Assembly: GCA_003427395.1 (NCBI GenBank)
Contig: BFEA01000190.1
Coordinates: 1,217,602 to 1,253,282 of the forward strand
Length of the DNA stretch: 35,681 bases
Origin: Chara braunii
Taxonomy: Eukaryota; Streptophyta; Charophyceae; Charales; Characeae
Direction of reading: 5' to 3'
Shown: in pieces, positions 1-8,280 of the stretch
How positions within the stretch are numbered: position 1 is the stretch's first letter
Layout: each line of letters begins with the position of its first letter
The notes under the pieces: generated by a model
Told to the model about the DNA's origin: nothing
The model's input: only the letters and a program-made list of their open reading frames with translations
The model's database searches: none
Translations under genes and position numbers: made by a program

Positions 1-495
1 CCCATACATAAATCTTCAGAGTACGAAGGCATACACAAGCACATTTTAAAGGATACCCCACAGGGTGGACTGACCACGATTGTTTGCAACGTCAAGGCCT
101 GAGCTTGAGAAGAGGACATAAATGCGGACTTTACCCAACTGGTTGAACGGGGCTCAGTGCCATCTCCAACTGCAAGCAAGCAAGCAATATACAAGAGGAC
201 AAGAGGAGCAGTGAGAGGAACTCAAAGAAAAACTCAATTATCCTAATTTGAATTCGGCACAGTTTCATGTTGTAGTCCATTTGCATTTTTGATAGGGCAA
301 ACCTCCAGCGTGAGAGATGGCTACGACATCTAAGGCAGGCAGCAGGAGCGTAAATTACCCAATCCTTACATAGGGAAAGAAAGAGAAAGAAAAAAAGATA
401 GGCCAAACCTCCCAACATGTGAGGATAAGCCTGATAAAATCTTACAAGAAACTGAACCACTGGCATGTACGGGGTGGTTTTGAATTGGTTTTAAC
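1..495. other. spacer, no gene recognised
   Basis: I see no supported gene, RNA or repeat here. The open frames on both strands are short, lack recognisable motifs and overlap each other, as expected by chance. Confidence 0.6.
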
Positions 496-695
496 ACCAT
501 TGTCCCATAAAACCAATGGCTCATATGGTGTTGATTTGGTTTTAACACCATTTGGCTGTCGGCCCATAAAAGCAACGGCACTTATGGCGTGCGTTCCTGA
601 CACCAGTGGCACATAAAACCAATGGCACATATCGTGTGCGTTTGAGATACCAGTGACACATAAACCAACGGTGCAGTACAATTGGTTGTCAGCCG
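496..695. repeat. degenerate tandem repeat, ~4 units of about 50 bp
   Basis: Units begin near 496, 547, 602 and 649. Each starts ACCANT or ACCAGT, followed by a (C/A)CATAAAA(C/G)CAA(T/C)GG core and a CA/CT-TAT-GTG stretch. Unit lengths are about 51, 55, 47 and 47 bp, with roughly 65-80% identity by eye. The overlapping short frames on both strands are by-products of the repeat. Confidence 0.75.
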
Positions 696-1422
696 ACGGG
701 CAGAGTGTACTTCCAGCACAGCCATGTGGTGCACAAATGAAGGGGGAATAAAAAAGCTCAACAAAACATCACAACTTCATTTGAAACACCACCAGTGTAG
801 TCACACCGACGGCCAGCAACAGACAAGCCTATCGGTACACGCTTGGCACCTACCGGTCAGCTGCTGGCCCCTCCCCTACCCCGTTCCCGCACCCCCCCAC
901 AGAGACCAAATCTTCAATAAATGGGAGATAAGTTCTCTAAGTACGGATTTGGGAGATTTAGGAAAGGGAGTTTTTTTCTGTAACAGATGTCTGTGCAGAC
1001 TCACCGGAAATGAATTTGAGAGACAAGCATCATTAACAGGAAGGATTTATGACCAGGGGTATGTATGCATGCATATGTGTGCATGCCAAGGGGAAAGAAG
1101 AAGGGGGGAGGGGGGGGGGAGGACGCAGGAGAAGGGAGATCCACAGAACACGCCCTAAGTTCACCACCATCTTCGCCATCGCTATCCGTCCAGCTCCACA
1201 ACCTTTGAACATCCCCAGGCATCCATCTTTACCAAATTTTCCCAACTATTCCTAATGCAATTCATGTTTTTATAGACAATCCATCTATGATCTTTCCTAC
1301 CATGTCATCCATCAGTCTTACCGTCCCCATTTATCTACAGCCCCCTTATCCCATCACCATCCTAAGCATCCCTAGCCAGTGGCTCAACATCTCTACCTAT
1401 GCTGATCGCTCTCATTACATAC
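696..1422. other. spacer with purine- and pyrimidine-rich blocks
   Basis: There is a G/A-rich patch at about 1090-1140 and the DNA becomes strongly C/T-rich after 1280. The small open frames here are low complexity (Pro/Ser/His-rich). No gene is supported. Confidence 0.5.
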
Positions 1423-1498
1423 CTTGTCACCCAACCATGGTTTTCATCTCCTTCCCATCCCTTGTCACCCAACCATCGTTTTCATCTCCTTCCCATCC
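1423..1498. repeat. 38-bp tandem duplication
   Basis: Two head-to-tail copies (1423-1460 and 1461-1498) of a unit starting CTTGTCACCCAACCAT. They differ at one position (ATGG versus ATCG). A third, diverged copy may follow. Confidence 0.85.
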
Positions 1499-1617
1499 CT
1501 ACCAACGTTTCTTACCATGCCCTTCATCTTCCTCACCACATCATCCAGCATTCCCATTATTGCCGCTCATCTCCTTCCACCATACTCCTCACCACCTTCA
1601 TTCTTCACCTCAGCTCA

Positions 1618-1997
1618 GAATGAATCTTTTTCTTTTTGTTTTTTTTTCTTTGCATCCGTCTTTTTTTCAAAAAACAATTCTCTCACAAAAGCATCGTTTT
1701 TATTATTATTTGCTGAAAACCGAGGTCATTGTTCTTACATAATTTATTCACACGACACTTCCCTCCATTATGGCCGAGGGATCATGAGAGAGCGGCATTG
1801 ATTGCTTCCCTCACCTCAACATGAATCTTTATCACAATGGCATCCCCGTCTTTTTTTTCGTTTTTCTTTCCTTGCACAAAAGCATCAGCTGTTATTATTA
1901 TTCGCTTGAAACTGGGCTCGTCATTCCTTAAATAGTTTCTTCACCCCACACTTCCCTCCGTTATCACTGTTCACGAGAGAGAAGCATTGATTGCGTC
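1618..1997. repeat. diverged tandem duplication, ~180-190 bp units
   Basis: Copy 1 (about 1618-1806) and copy 2 (about 1821-1997) share landmarks in the same order: ATGAATCTTT, a T-rich run, CACAAAAGCATC, TTATTATTATT, GAAA-C-GGG/AGGTC, CACTTCCCTCC(A/G)TTAT and GAGAG-GGCATTGATTGC-TCC. Copy 2 is clearly diverged. No coding function is apparent. Confidence 0.7.
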
Positions 1998-2275
1998 CTG
2001 GGAAGGAAGGATTTATCCCTCCTCCAGCCCCACCCCCTGCCCCACCTTTCCCTTCCAATCCCCTTTCTTCTTTAATATCCTTGTCCATTCACCCCCATTC
2101 TCCTTTCCCCATATCGCCCGCATCGATCCATGCTGACCACTTTCGATCTCTATTCATTGTCCCCTGAGCATCGCCATGCATTCTACTTCTCCTCAATGTC
2201 ATCATGCATGCATTCATTGATGCACATCTTCAAGTACCAGCATGGCAACTACTGTTGTCGCCCACATGGAAGGCA
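1998..2275. other. C/T-rich spacer
   Basis: Pyrimidine-rich DNA with several CATGCAT-like words around 2195-2225. No gene is supported. Confidence 0.5.
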
Positions 2276-2358
2276 TGGTCATTATGGCTGTATTTGGTAC
2301 AACTTTCCATCTAGTTCAGCAATGACAACCGTGCATCGATTCAGGTGAAGACAGTTCT
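2276..2358 (+). repeat. diverged paralogue of the 7.2-kb hairpin (loop and right arm only)
   Basis: This stretch aligns by eye at roughly 75% with 7204-7290. Shared landmarks in order are TCATTAT, GCTGTATTTGG, CAACTTT, TCTAG, CAG-GA-AATGAC, ACCGT and GGTGAAGAC. The left hairpin arm present at 7177-7204 is missing here, so this copy does not fold back. Confidence 0.6.
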
Positions 2359-3330
2359 TCACACCATAGCAAAAATTACCAATAATGCAAAGTGGCAGAT
2401 GCTTCACGCCTAGCCGGTATTTCTTACCTTATTTGCTGCCGTCTCATCAGTCCATGTTGACCCTCCATCCGGACTTCGCCACAAGTGCCCGCTCTCTGTA
2501 ACAACAAAAATAACCTGCAACCACAAAACATACCACTTCCCTCGAGTTATGGCCATCAACCATAAAACCATCTGAGGCTAAATGAGTAAGCAAAAAACAA
2601 GGATTTTAAAAAACACAAAAAATAAGAAGAAGAAGAAAAAGGATAATGCAGACTTCATGCAAAGAAAACAGAAACAGAGATGAATGCACGTATCGTCGTA
2701 TACACTTAATATGTGCTTGATTGAGATTCCATGGCGCAACTTCTACTTCCAGTGCCCCAAACCATACAGCCTGCCGATCGCCACATGTCCTTCCTGAATC
2801 CAACCACCAATCTGCACCACTCATGAAGCCCAATTGCAGATGAAGTGTCCACTCAGCAGGGGGAGCGCAGCTTCCAGGATGATGAAGAAGGACACCAACT
2901 TCGTGAAGCAGAAAATAAACTGCTGCTATGGAAACAGCGTCAAACCCCAACTGCACAGGATATGGAGGTTGTCACAGCGCTTGGAGAGACTAGCGCAGCA
3001 GCGGCCAAACACAACTCTCCAGCTCTCCAAAACCGAAACGAATGAAAAGAGCCTGGTTGACTTTGGCCCTCTCCTATTTCTACCGGACCCTAGACCTACG
3101 ACTGAGGCAAAAGACAGGAGGCCTGCTTGGAACTGGGTCTGGGCCCTAACGTATTATTTGCTTTTTCTCTAGGGAGATATCCCGAGCGCCCGGGTCCCAA
3201 CGTCACACCCCATTTGGCGACCGTGTGACCAGCCGGGCATGACCCCCGGGCATGGCCCCGGGCAGCCCCAGCGCAAGAAAAATAAATAAATCAATCAATT
3301 AAATTAAATTTTTAAAAAAATCTGAAAAAC
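2359..3330. other. spacer with an unassigned open segment
   Basis: Two overlapping plus-strand frames run through about 2834-3172. One reads as a Gln/Glu-rich, possibly helical peptide (QGERSFQDDEEGHQLREAEN and onward) of the sort found in retrotransposon gag regions, but nothing is diagnostic. At 3180-3280 a GC-rich patch has CCGGGC repeated four times (CCGGGCATG twice). I would not annotate a gene. Confidence 0.3.
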
Positions 3331-3355
3331 TTTTTTTTTTTTTTTTTTTTTTTTT
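3331..3355. repeat. poly(T) tract, 25 nt
   Basis: An uninterrupted T run. It could be the reverse-strand tail of an old retroposon or a simple repeat; no target-site duplication was recognised. Confidence 0.9.
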
Positions 3356-3566
3356 GGCTGAAGGTCACATCAGAATTCCTCACGGAACTGAAGATAAAAA
3401 AGAAAATCCAAATCACACTAACGCACCCCCCTTTAAACCCCTTTAGACCCTTTAAAATTCAAAATTTATACTCCCCTTCCCACCCCTTGACAGCCAACAC
3501 TCCAAAAAAAGAAAAGAGGCCAGATTTGGGCTCCTCTCAGAGAGCGCGGAAAACCCCCACCGCCAT

Positions 3567-3567
<1 letters not shown>

Positions 3568-3598
<31 letters not shown>
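3568..3598. repeat. poly(C) tract, 31 nt
   Basis: Thirty-one consecutive C residues (G on the minus strand). Such runs can form i-motif or G-quadruplex structures and are also a common place for assembly or base-calling error. Confidence 0.9.
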
Positions 3599-3963
3599 TG
3601 GGCGTCACGCCCAGGTGACCGGCCAATCATGAAAATCTTCCTAGCTCTCTTTTTTTTTGCAGATATGTCCGCTTTGGGGGGACCATTAAGCCTTTTTCAG
3701 AGGAGGCCCCGAGTACAGAAAATTACAAACGCAACCTACAATATTGTAAAGACCACCGGGAAACAGCAATTCATTGCACACTGCCTTTTTGCAGATCCAT
3801 AACCCCTCCCCCCCCAAAGGGAACGGGTGAGGAGGTGTGTGTGTAGAGGGGAACGGGAGGGGAACAGAATTTCAAAAAGCAAAAAAAGAGAAATTAAGAG
3901 AGAGCCAAAACCCCGCAACAAGTCATCACTGTACATGGATCTCACTCTAACAAAATAATCAAA

Positions 3964-4019
3964 GATTTTTATGATGTCCATCATAAAAGAGGATTTTTAT
4001 GACATCCACCATGAAAGAC
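3964..4019. repeat. 28-bp tandem duplication with internal dyad
   Basis: Two 28-bp units (3964-3991 and 3992-4019) start GATTTTTATGA. Within unit 1, TTTTATGATG and CATCATAAAA form a perfect 10-bp stem around a two-base loop. Confidence 0.8.
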
Positions 4020-4405
4020 AAAAAGAAGCTGAGAGCGAGGGGAGAGGGCAGCAAGAAGAGGGAAGAAAGGGGGAGAAGAGGGAACAGAAGGAGAAGCGGG
4101 AGCAAGAGGAGAACATCAGGAGCGAGCGGAGAGAAAGAGGAACAACGAACAGAAAGGGAAAGGGAGTAAACGGATAAGCTGAACAGTGGGGAGGGGAGAG
4201 GAGAGCAGGAGATGAGGCAACAAAGGAGCGAAAAGTGCAAAGGGAGAAGGGTGAGAATTTGAGAAAGGGAAAAATGGACAGAAAGGGAAAAATGGATAGA
4301 AAGGGAAAGAGGAGAGGACGGGGAGAGAAGGGGGAGGGAAAAGGATGTGGACAAGAGATAAAAGAAAATGGATGAGGAAAGAAGAGCAAAAAGAAAATGG
4401 ATAAG
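4010..4405. repeat. long homopurine-rich tract (plus strand)
   Basis: Nearly 400 bases of A/G-rich sequence with few pyrimidines. The apparent minus-strand proteins here are Ser/Phe/Leu/Pro low-complexity translations of the complementary CT strand and are not genes. Confidence 0.8.
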
Positions 4406-4560
4406 ATCGCACAATGAGTTACTGTACCTTGTCATCTAACCCAACCCATTGCAAATCCCGAACTTGGCTGTCAAGCTCAACCTGAAAACAGTATCATAAA
4501 AACAAAGAGAATGACATGAGGGAGAGGAACCAGCTCTGATAGTTGGACATGCCAAGAACG

Positions 4561-4592
4561 AAAACAAAACAAAACAAAAAGCAAAAAAAAAN

Positions 4593-4660
<68 letters not shown>
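4561..4660 (+). repeat. (AAAAC)n followed by a poly(A) tract with one N
   Basis: Short AAAAC repeats at 4561-4580 lead into an A run from 4583 to 4660, with one unresolved base at 4592. It resembles the tail of a plus-strand non-LTR retroposon, but no body or target-site duplication was identified upstream. Confidence 0.8.
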
Positions 4661-4661
<1 letters not shown>

Positions 4662-5059
4662 ACAACTGCCAAGTGTGGGCACGACAAAGTGCAAAAACTG
4701 CAAAGTGCTCAGAAAATGGATGTAAGGCACCATATCATATGCATCTCCTCATTCCTTACACTAGTGATTTGTCTACATGCCATGCTTAGCAGGTTGATTA
4801 TCCACCAAATACGCAGGCCAAGGCAGAAGCTGACCTGGTCCGCTGTTCAGACAGCTGCCCAACGATTGCTGGTTGCAGGGTCTCCATGATTGGTTCCCTT
4901 GCAAACATAGGAAAAGAGCTAATCACCCTTCGTAAGTCTTGGACTAGGATGGAAAAAAAGGGTAGTTCGGAGTTACAGATTTAGAAGTAGCTACCACCAG
5001 AATAGGGGTCTTGGTAGGTCCAGGCTGCACAAAAGGCTTGCCCCCTTTTGACTCTCCCA

Positions 5060-5312
5060 GTGGAGGAGAATTCGCCCTTTGATATTATGCTAGTAATGGA
5101 TTGGGGTGAGGAGGCGGAAGCAGACATTCGTATGAAGAGGGAATTCGGTCAAATACCACGTGAGTAGGGTATCAAGAGTGTTATCCCTCTCTACCATGAG
5201 TCTGAACCAAACACCCCACTGTCAAAGTTCTGCATGAGTGCACCCGCGTTCTCTAGATATGTAATCAAGCAAGAGTTGACTGAGCAAACATTCATGGCCC
5301 TAGTGAAGCCTG
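5060..5312 (+). pseudogene. retropepsin C-terminal end and PR-RT linker, decayed
   Basis: Reading from 5078, the frame gives FDIMLVMDW, which corresponds to the conserved DVILGMDW-like block just after the flap of Ty3/gypsy retropepsins. The same frame continues from 5198 as SEPNTPLSKFCM and AFSRYVIKQELTEQTFMALV, a plausible PR-RT linker, with stops in between (for example near 5161-5175). At about 5312 the reading shifts by one base into the RT frame. The active-site D(T/S)G motif was not found upstream, so only the end of the protease is visible. The family assignment rests on its position before RT. Confidence 0.7.
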
Positions 5313-5906
5313 TATCCAGAGGAGGAAATCGAGCATAGCATAGATATCACACCCAGTAGCAAGACACCGAAGAGTCCTACCAATAGGATGTCTCCTGCTG
5401 TGTGAAAAGAGTTGTGTGAGGAGATAGATGAGTTAGTTGAGAAGGGTCGTGCCCATATGGTGTGCCAATATTGTTCATACCTAAGAAGAGGGCGAACTAG
5501 ACTATGTATACACTGTAAGGGCATGAATGCTATCACTGTAGAGAATGCAAAACCATTGCCTAGAATAGATGATCGTGTTGGACAGACTGCAGGGATGAAC
5601 TTCTCTGAGATTGGTATGAAGCCCGAGTATCATTTAATAGAGATAGCTAAAAAAGATCAGCACAAGACTGCATTTAGCGCTAGATACGGACACTAGTTCG
5701 TTGTGATGCCCTTTCGACTGACAAATGCCCATGCTACATCGCAGTGCTGCATGAATAATACGTTCAAAGGGTGGCTTAACAGATTCATAGGCGTATGCTT
5801 AGATGATTAAACTCTAGTCATTAGCAAGTCAATAGAAGATAGCTGCAACATTGATGGAGAGCACCTGCGGAAGGTCCTACAGAAGTTACAGAAAAACAGG
5901 TTTTAA
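5313..5906 (+). pseudogene. Ty3/gypsy reverse transcriptase, inactivated
   Basis: One frame reads through the RT fingers and palm. EEEIEHSIDITPSS opens the domain, followed by NRMSPA, IDELVEKG, an R-CIH-KGMNAITV block (canonical RMCIDYRGLN), PLPRIDD, a degraded FSKIDL region (NFSEIGMK), YH-IEIA, QHKTAF and VMPF-LTNA. In-frame stops lie at 5403-5405, 5694-5696 and 5808-5810. The catalytic YXDD box is CLDD (about 5796-5807): the Tyr is Cys and the next codon is a stop. The frame ends TAA at 5904-5906, close to a SINE insertion. Domain identity is secure; activity is impossible as written. Confidence 0.92.
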
Positions 5907-5911
5907 GGATC

Positions 5912-6095
5912 ACCGCCGATACCAACCGACCTAGCTCAGTTGGTACACACCTGAACTGGTAAAATACAGACCCGAGTTCGAACTCCACTGGAAGCAGATG
6001 AGCAAAATACTGCAATTCTGAATTACCTAGGGCTGGGCAGTTCGATGATGACATCTCAAGGCTGTCGCCCCTTAAAAATAAATATAAAAAATCAA
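5912..6095 (+). mobile_element. tRNA-derived SINE inserted in the pol relic
   Basis: A perfect pol III A-box TAGCTCAGTTGG lies at 5932-5943 and a B-box-like GAGTTCGAACTCC at 5974-5986, about 30 bp apart as in a tRNA. Downstream is a non-tRNA body (about 5990-6065) and an A-rich tail AAAAATAAATATAAAAAATC near 6070-6092. The anticodon arm and acceptor stem do not fold well, so this is a tRNA-derived head and not a tRNA gene. It interrupts the gypsy pol between RT and RNase H. Related heads are seen near 21221 and 22376. Target-site duplications were not identified. Confidence 0.75.
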
Positions 6096-6140
6096 AATCA
6101 ACCCCAATAAGTGTGGATGGGAACACCACCAGGTGTTTTA

Positions 6141-6545
6141 CCTCTGTTGAAGGACGCAGTGTGGGAATGGGACAAGGATTACACCCTGAAAATTGCAAGC
6201 CCTTCCCTTCCTTTCGTAGTGACAACAGACAGGAGTCACTACGGTATACGGGCTGTGCTACAACACGATGACGGGCATGGGTACCGACCTGTGAGTTCAT
6301 GTCCAAACGGATGCCGTCAGAAAAAGCAACATCATCCACTTATGGGAGAGAGTTATACACCCTGTATGGCGCACCCAAGACATGGAGACATTACCTCGTA
6401 CGTAGTCACTTCACAATGTACTCCACAACGCTGGTTGAAAATGTGGGCTAAGTTGGAGCCTAAGCTAGCTAGTTGGGTGCAGGAGATAGATAATTTTAAA
6501 CTTTAAACTCAAACTAGTCAAAGGTCATTGTTAGAGTAAAGAGCA
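6141..6545 (+). pseudogene. Ty3/gypsy RNase H domain, frameshifted
   Basis: Starting with LLKDAVWEWDKDYTL, the frame reaches FVVTTDRSHYGIRAVLQHDDGHGYRP, the start of a gypsy RNase H (canonical TDAS-YGIGAVL). The first catalytic Asp is present. At about 6292 the sense reading moves to another frame, giving EFMSKRMPSEKATSSTYGRE and LYTLYGAPKTWRHYL. Near 6422 it returns to the first frame as RWLKMWAKLEPKLASWVQEI. At least two compensating frame changes break the domain. The end (VKGHC then a stop, about 6520) corresponds to the tether leading into integrase. Confidence 0.92.
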
Positions 6546-6592
6546 GACCAGAAGATGTTCCAGAGCATAGACTAACTGGCAGACTCCTATTC

Positions 6593-6865
6593 ATGACCTC
6601 AAGTGGGGACGACAAATTGTGCATACCGAATGACAAGCAAGTTCACAATACAATTCCAGGAGAGTGCCACAATGTGAACAGGCGCTTCAGTTGGGAGACT
6701 TGTGCTAATCTACTGTGCTCATTCACATGGGCGCACATGAAATTTTATTGCATTAGGTATAGCAAGGGTGCAAAGTATGCCAGTGGAAGGCGCACATGAA
6801 ATTTTATTGCATTATGTATAGCAAGGGTGCGAAGTATGCCAGTGGAATAGGAGTACAACCCAGGC
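6593..6865 (+). pseudogene. integrase zinc-binding region, degraded
   Basis: The frame gives GDDKLCIPNDKQVHNTIPGE, then CHNVNRRFSWETCANL and SFTWAHMKFYCIRYSKGAKY. This matches the spacing of a gypsy integrase N-terminal H-H-C-C domain (canonical G-LYVP, RECHD, FTWP-M, I-YV-SC--C). The first His survives, but the second His and the Cys pair are replaced. A 59-bp tandem duplication (6730-6847) then repeats the FTW-proximal part. Confidence 0.75.
6730..6847 (+). repeat. 59-bp tandem duplication inside integrase
   Basis: Two adjacent 59-bp copies (6730-6788 and 6789-6847), beginning GGCGCACATGAAATTTTATT, differ at only two positions. Because 59 is not a multiple of three it also breaks the frame. 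It is much younger than the surrounding decay. Confidence 0.95.
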
Positions 6866-7170
6866 ACATCTGGGCTCACTAAGACCACTGCCTATTACCT
6901 CGGACCCCAAAGAGCTGTCTCTATATAGACATAATGGATACTAAAATAGTGACACAGGGAACAATTGAGTTCATCCCCCGGCTTGCAGAAGCTAACACAA
7001 ACTTAGTCATTGAGAGGACGGTAGCCCTGTAGCCATCGTTAGTGATAGAGATGTTACATTCACTAGCCAAGCATAGCAACAACTAATGAAAGAATGTGGG
7101 CCTTAATTAACTACATCGTCTAGTGGACACCCTGAGATGAACATGAATAAGGTGCAATAGACTTTCACCC
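6866..7170 (+). pseudogene. integrase catalytic core fragments
   Basis: STTQAHLGSLRPLPITSDPK (from about 6851) fits the stretch before the core (canonical GLLQPLPIP). The reading IVSDRDVTFTSQA, then a stop, QQLMKECG (about 7036-7095) is the second catalytic Asp block (IVSDRD-FTS). SSSGHPEMNMNKVQ (about 7113-7160) corresponds to the HPQTNGQTE block where the catalytic Glu would be; the Glu is not readable in frame. Stops and indels separate the blocks. Confidence 0.85.
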
Positions 7171-7176
7171 CACCAG

Positions 7177-7287
7177 CTACAGTCTTCACCCGAATACAAC
7201 GTACCATCATTATAGCTGTATTTGGGGCAACTTTGAGTCTAGATACAGTGATAATGACCGTACGTTGTATTCGGGTGAAGACTGTAG
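7177..7287. repeat. 111-nt near-perfect hairpin (45-bp arms, 21-nt loop)
   Basis: The left arm 7177-7221 is the reverse complement of 7243-7287 at 41 of 45 positions; the outer 28 bases (CTACAGTCTTCACCCGAATA onward) match without error. The loop is 7222-7242, and a G-T and an A-T pair extend the stem outward. It lies in integrase between the HPEMN block and the C-terminal domain, where coding similarity is lost. It could be a local inverted duplication, a MITE, or a miRNA-precursor-like RNA if transcribed; no transcription is shown here. Confidence 0.95.
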
Positions 7288-7299
7288 TTACCTAGGGTA

Positions 7300-7830
7300 G
7301 CAAGTGCCTATAATGGCTCAGTGCAACTCCCACCCGGATCTCGAAAGTTTACGCCAATGTCTGAGAAAGATATCAAGAAAGTGACTGAGTACATAAGACA
7401 CAAGATATCAAGAAAGTGTGATAGAGAACATAAGACACGCCCAACAAAAGATGATCGAGCAAGCTAACAAACATTGCTGCGCATCATGGTTCGCTGCAGG
7501 TGATTTCATCTAGAAGAATTCCTAGTTGAAGAAGAGAAGATATTTCTCAGAAGTTTGTGACCTGCATGTTCTGGACCGTGGGGAGTGTTAGATGCAATAG
7601 GCAAAGATCATGGACCATTTGATGGCATAAACGTGCCTGGATACCTGACAACCTACCCTGTATTCGATGCATCCAAATTACTGCCTTGCGTATGAGATGA
7701 CGAGTTCCCCTCACGTAGAACTATGATTCCTCCTGGTATGGATGGTAGCTACGATGCAGACCGCATCGTCGATGAAGCACAACTCAGAACAAGAAGAAGG
7801 GGAAGACTGCAGATGCAATAGAAGTGTAGG
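7300..7830 (+). pseudogene. integrase C-terminal and chromodomain-like end
   Basis: Frames give DLESLRQCLRKIS, KKVTEYIRH and QQKMIEQANKH, the helical segment that precedes the GPY region in gypsy integrases. Further on, YLTTYPVFDASKLLPCV, a stop, then DDEFPSRRTMIPPGMDGSYD and ADRIVDEAQLRTRRRGRLQ follow. The block from DGSYDADRIVDEA resembles the start of a chromodomain (Y-VE-I-D), suggesting a chromovirus-like element; the rest of that domain is not clear. A 35-bp tandem duplication (7369-7403 and 7404-7440) interrupts the helical segment. Confidence 0.8.
7369..7440 (+). repeat. ~35-bp tandem duplication in integrase
   Basis: GATATCAAGAAAGTG followed by A/T-rich sequence and ACATAAGACAC occurs at 7369-7403 and again at 7404-7440, with a few differences and one small indel. 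It is a local duplication within the pol relic. Confidence 0.85.
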
Positions 7831-8280
7831 TATTAGTACCAACGCCCAGTCCCCTAGAGACGAGTTCGCTAAGACTGGTCCCAGGAGAGTACCACACTAT
7901 GAGCAGGCTCGCAGAAGTACTGGACTGGGCAAGAAAGCCTTTGACAGAGGACTGCGGCACTAGGCCCAGGGAAGGGAAAGGACTTCACCACTACCAGCCT
8001 GGCAGAAGTCCCAGTTCCAGTTCCAATTCCCAATTCCAGCCTCAGTCCCAATCGCATGTATCATATGTCCAACTCCTACACAGCTACTTGTCACTAGGCC
8101 ATGGTAAGAAGATTCAGGTATGTACCAGTAGCGGTAGGAAACCCTGCAGAAGTCAGTACGGTCCAGTCAGCAGCAAAGTCCTGGAAAGTCCACAAACTTC
8201 CAGAAGTGACGAACATCTACAGGTTACAGCCCATAACCGGTAGAGGAAGTCCAGAAGGCAAATCATCAACTACAAAATAC
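7831..8280. other. spacer after pol relic
   Basis: This is probably the decayed 3' end of the gypsy element. A short CAGTTCCAATTCC-type repetition lies at about 8005-8045 (Ser/Gln/Pro low complexity in translation). No LTR was recognised. Confidence 0.4.

Larger units (their letters stand above)
5060..7830 (+). mobile_element. Ty3/gypsy-type retrotransposon pol relic
   Basis: Recognisable pieces occur in the order expected for a Ty3/gypsy pol: end of the protease, RT, RNase H, integrase zinc-binding region, integrase core, integrase C-terminus and a chromodomain-like tail. Stops and frameshifts occur throughout, so the element cannot make a functional polyprotein. No matching LTR pair was found flanking it inside the window. 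A tRNA-derived SINE sits between RT and RNase H, where part of the connection segment is missing. Two local tandem duplications and a large hairpin lie in integrase. The amount of decay suggests an old insertion. Confidence 0.9.

Noticed and set aside
3600-3665. 3' splice-site-like polypyrimidine tract followed by GCAG near 3660
   Set aside because: No convincing coding sequence lies on either side, so an exon boundary cannot be supported.
3959-4435. Leu/Ser/Phe-rich membrane-like protein on the minus strand
   Set aside because: It is the complement of a long purine tract; three frames all give similar low-complexity peptides.
5925-5990. Functional tRNA gene
   Set aside because: The A-box and B-box are good, but the acceptor stem, anticodon stem and T-stem do not pair; a tRNA-derived SINE head is the better reading.
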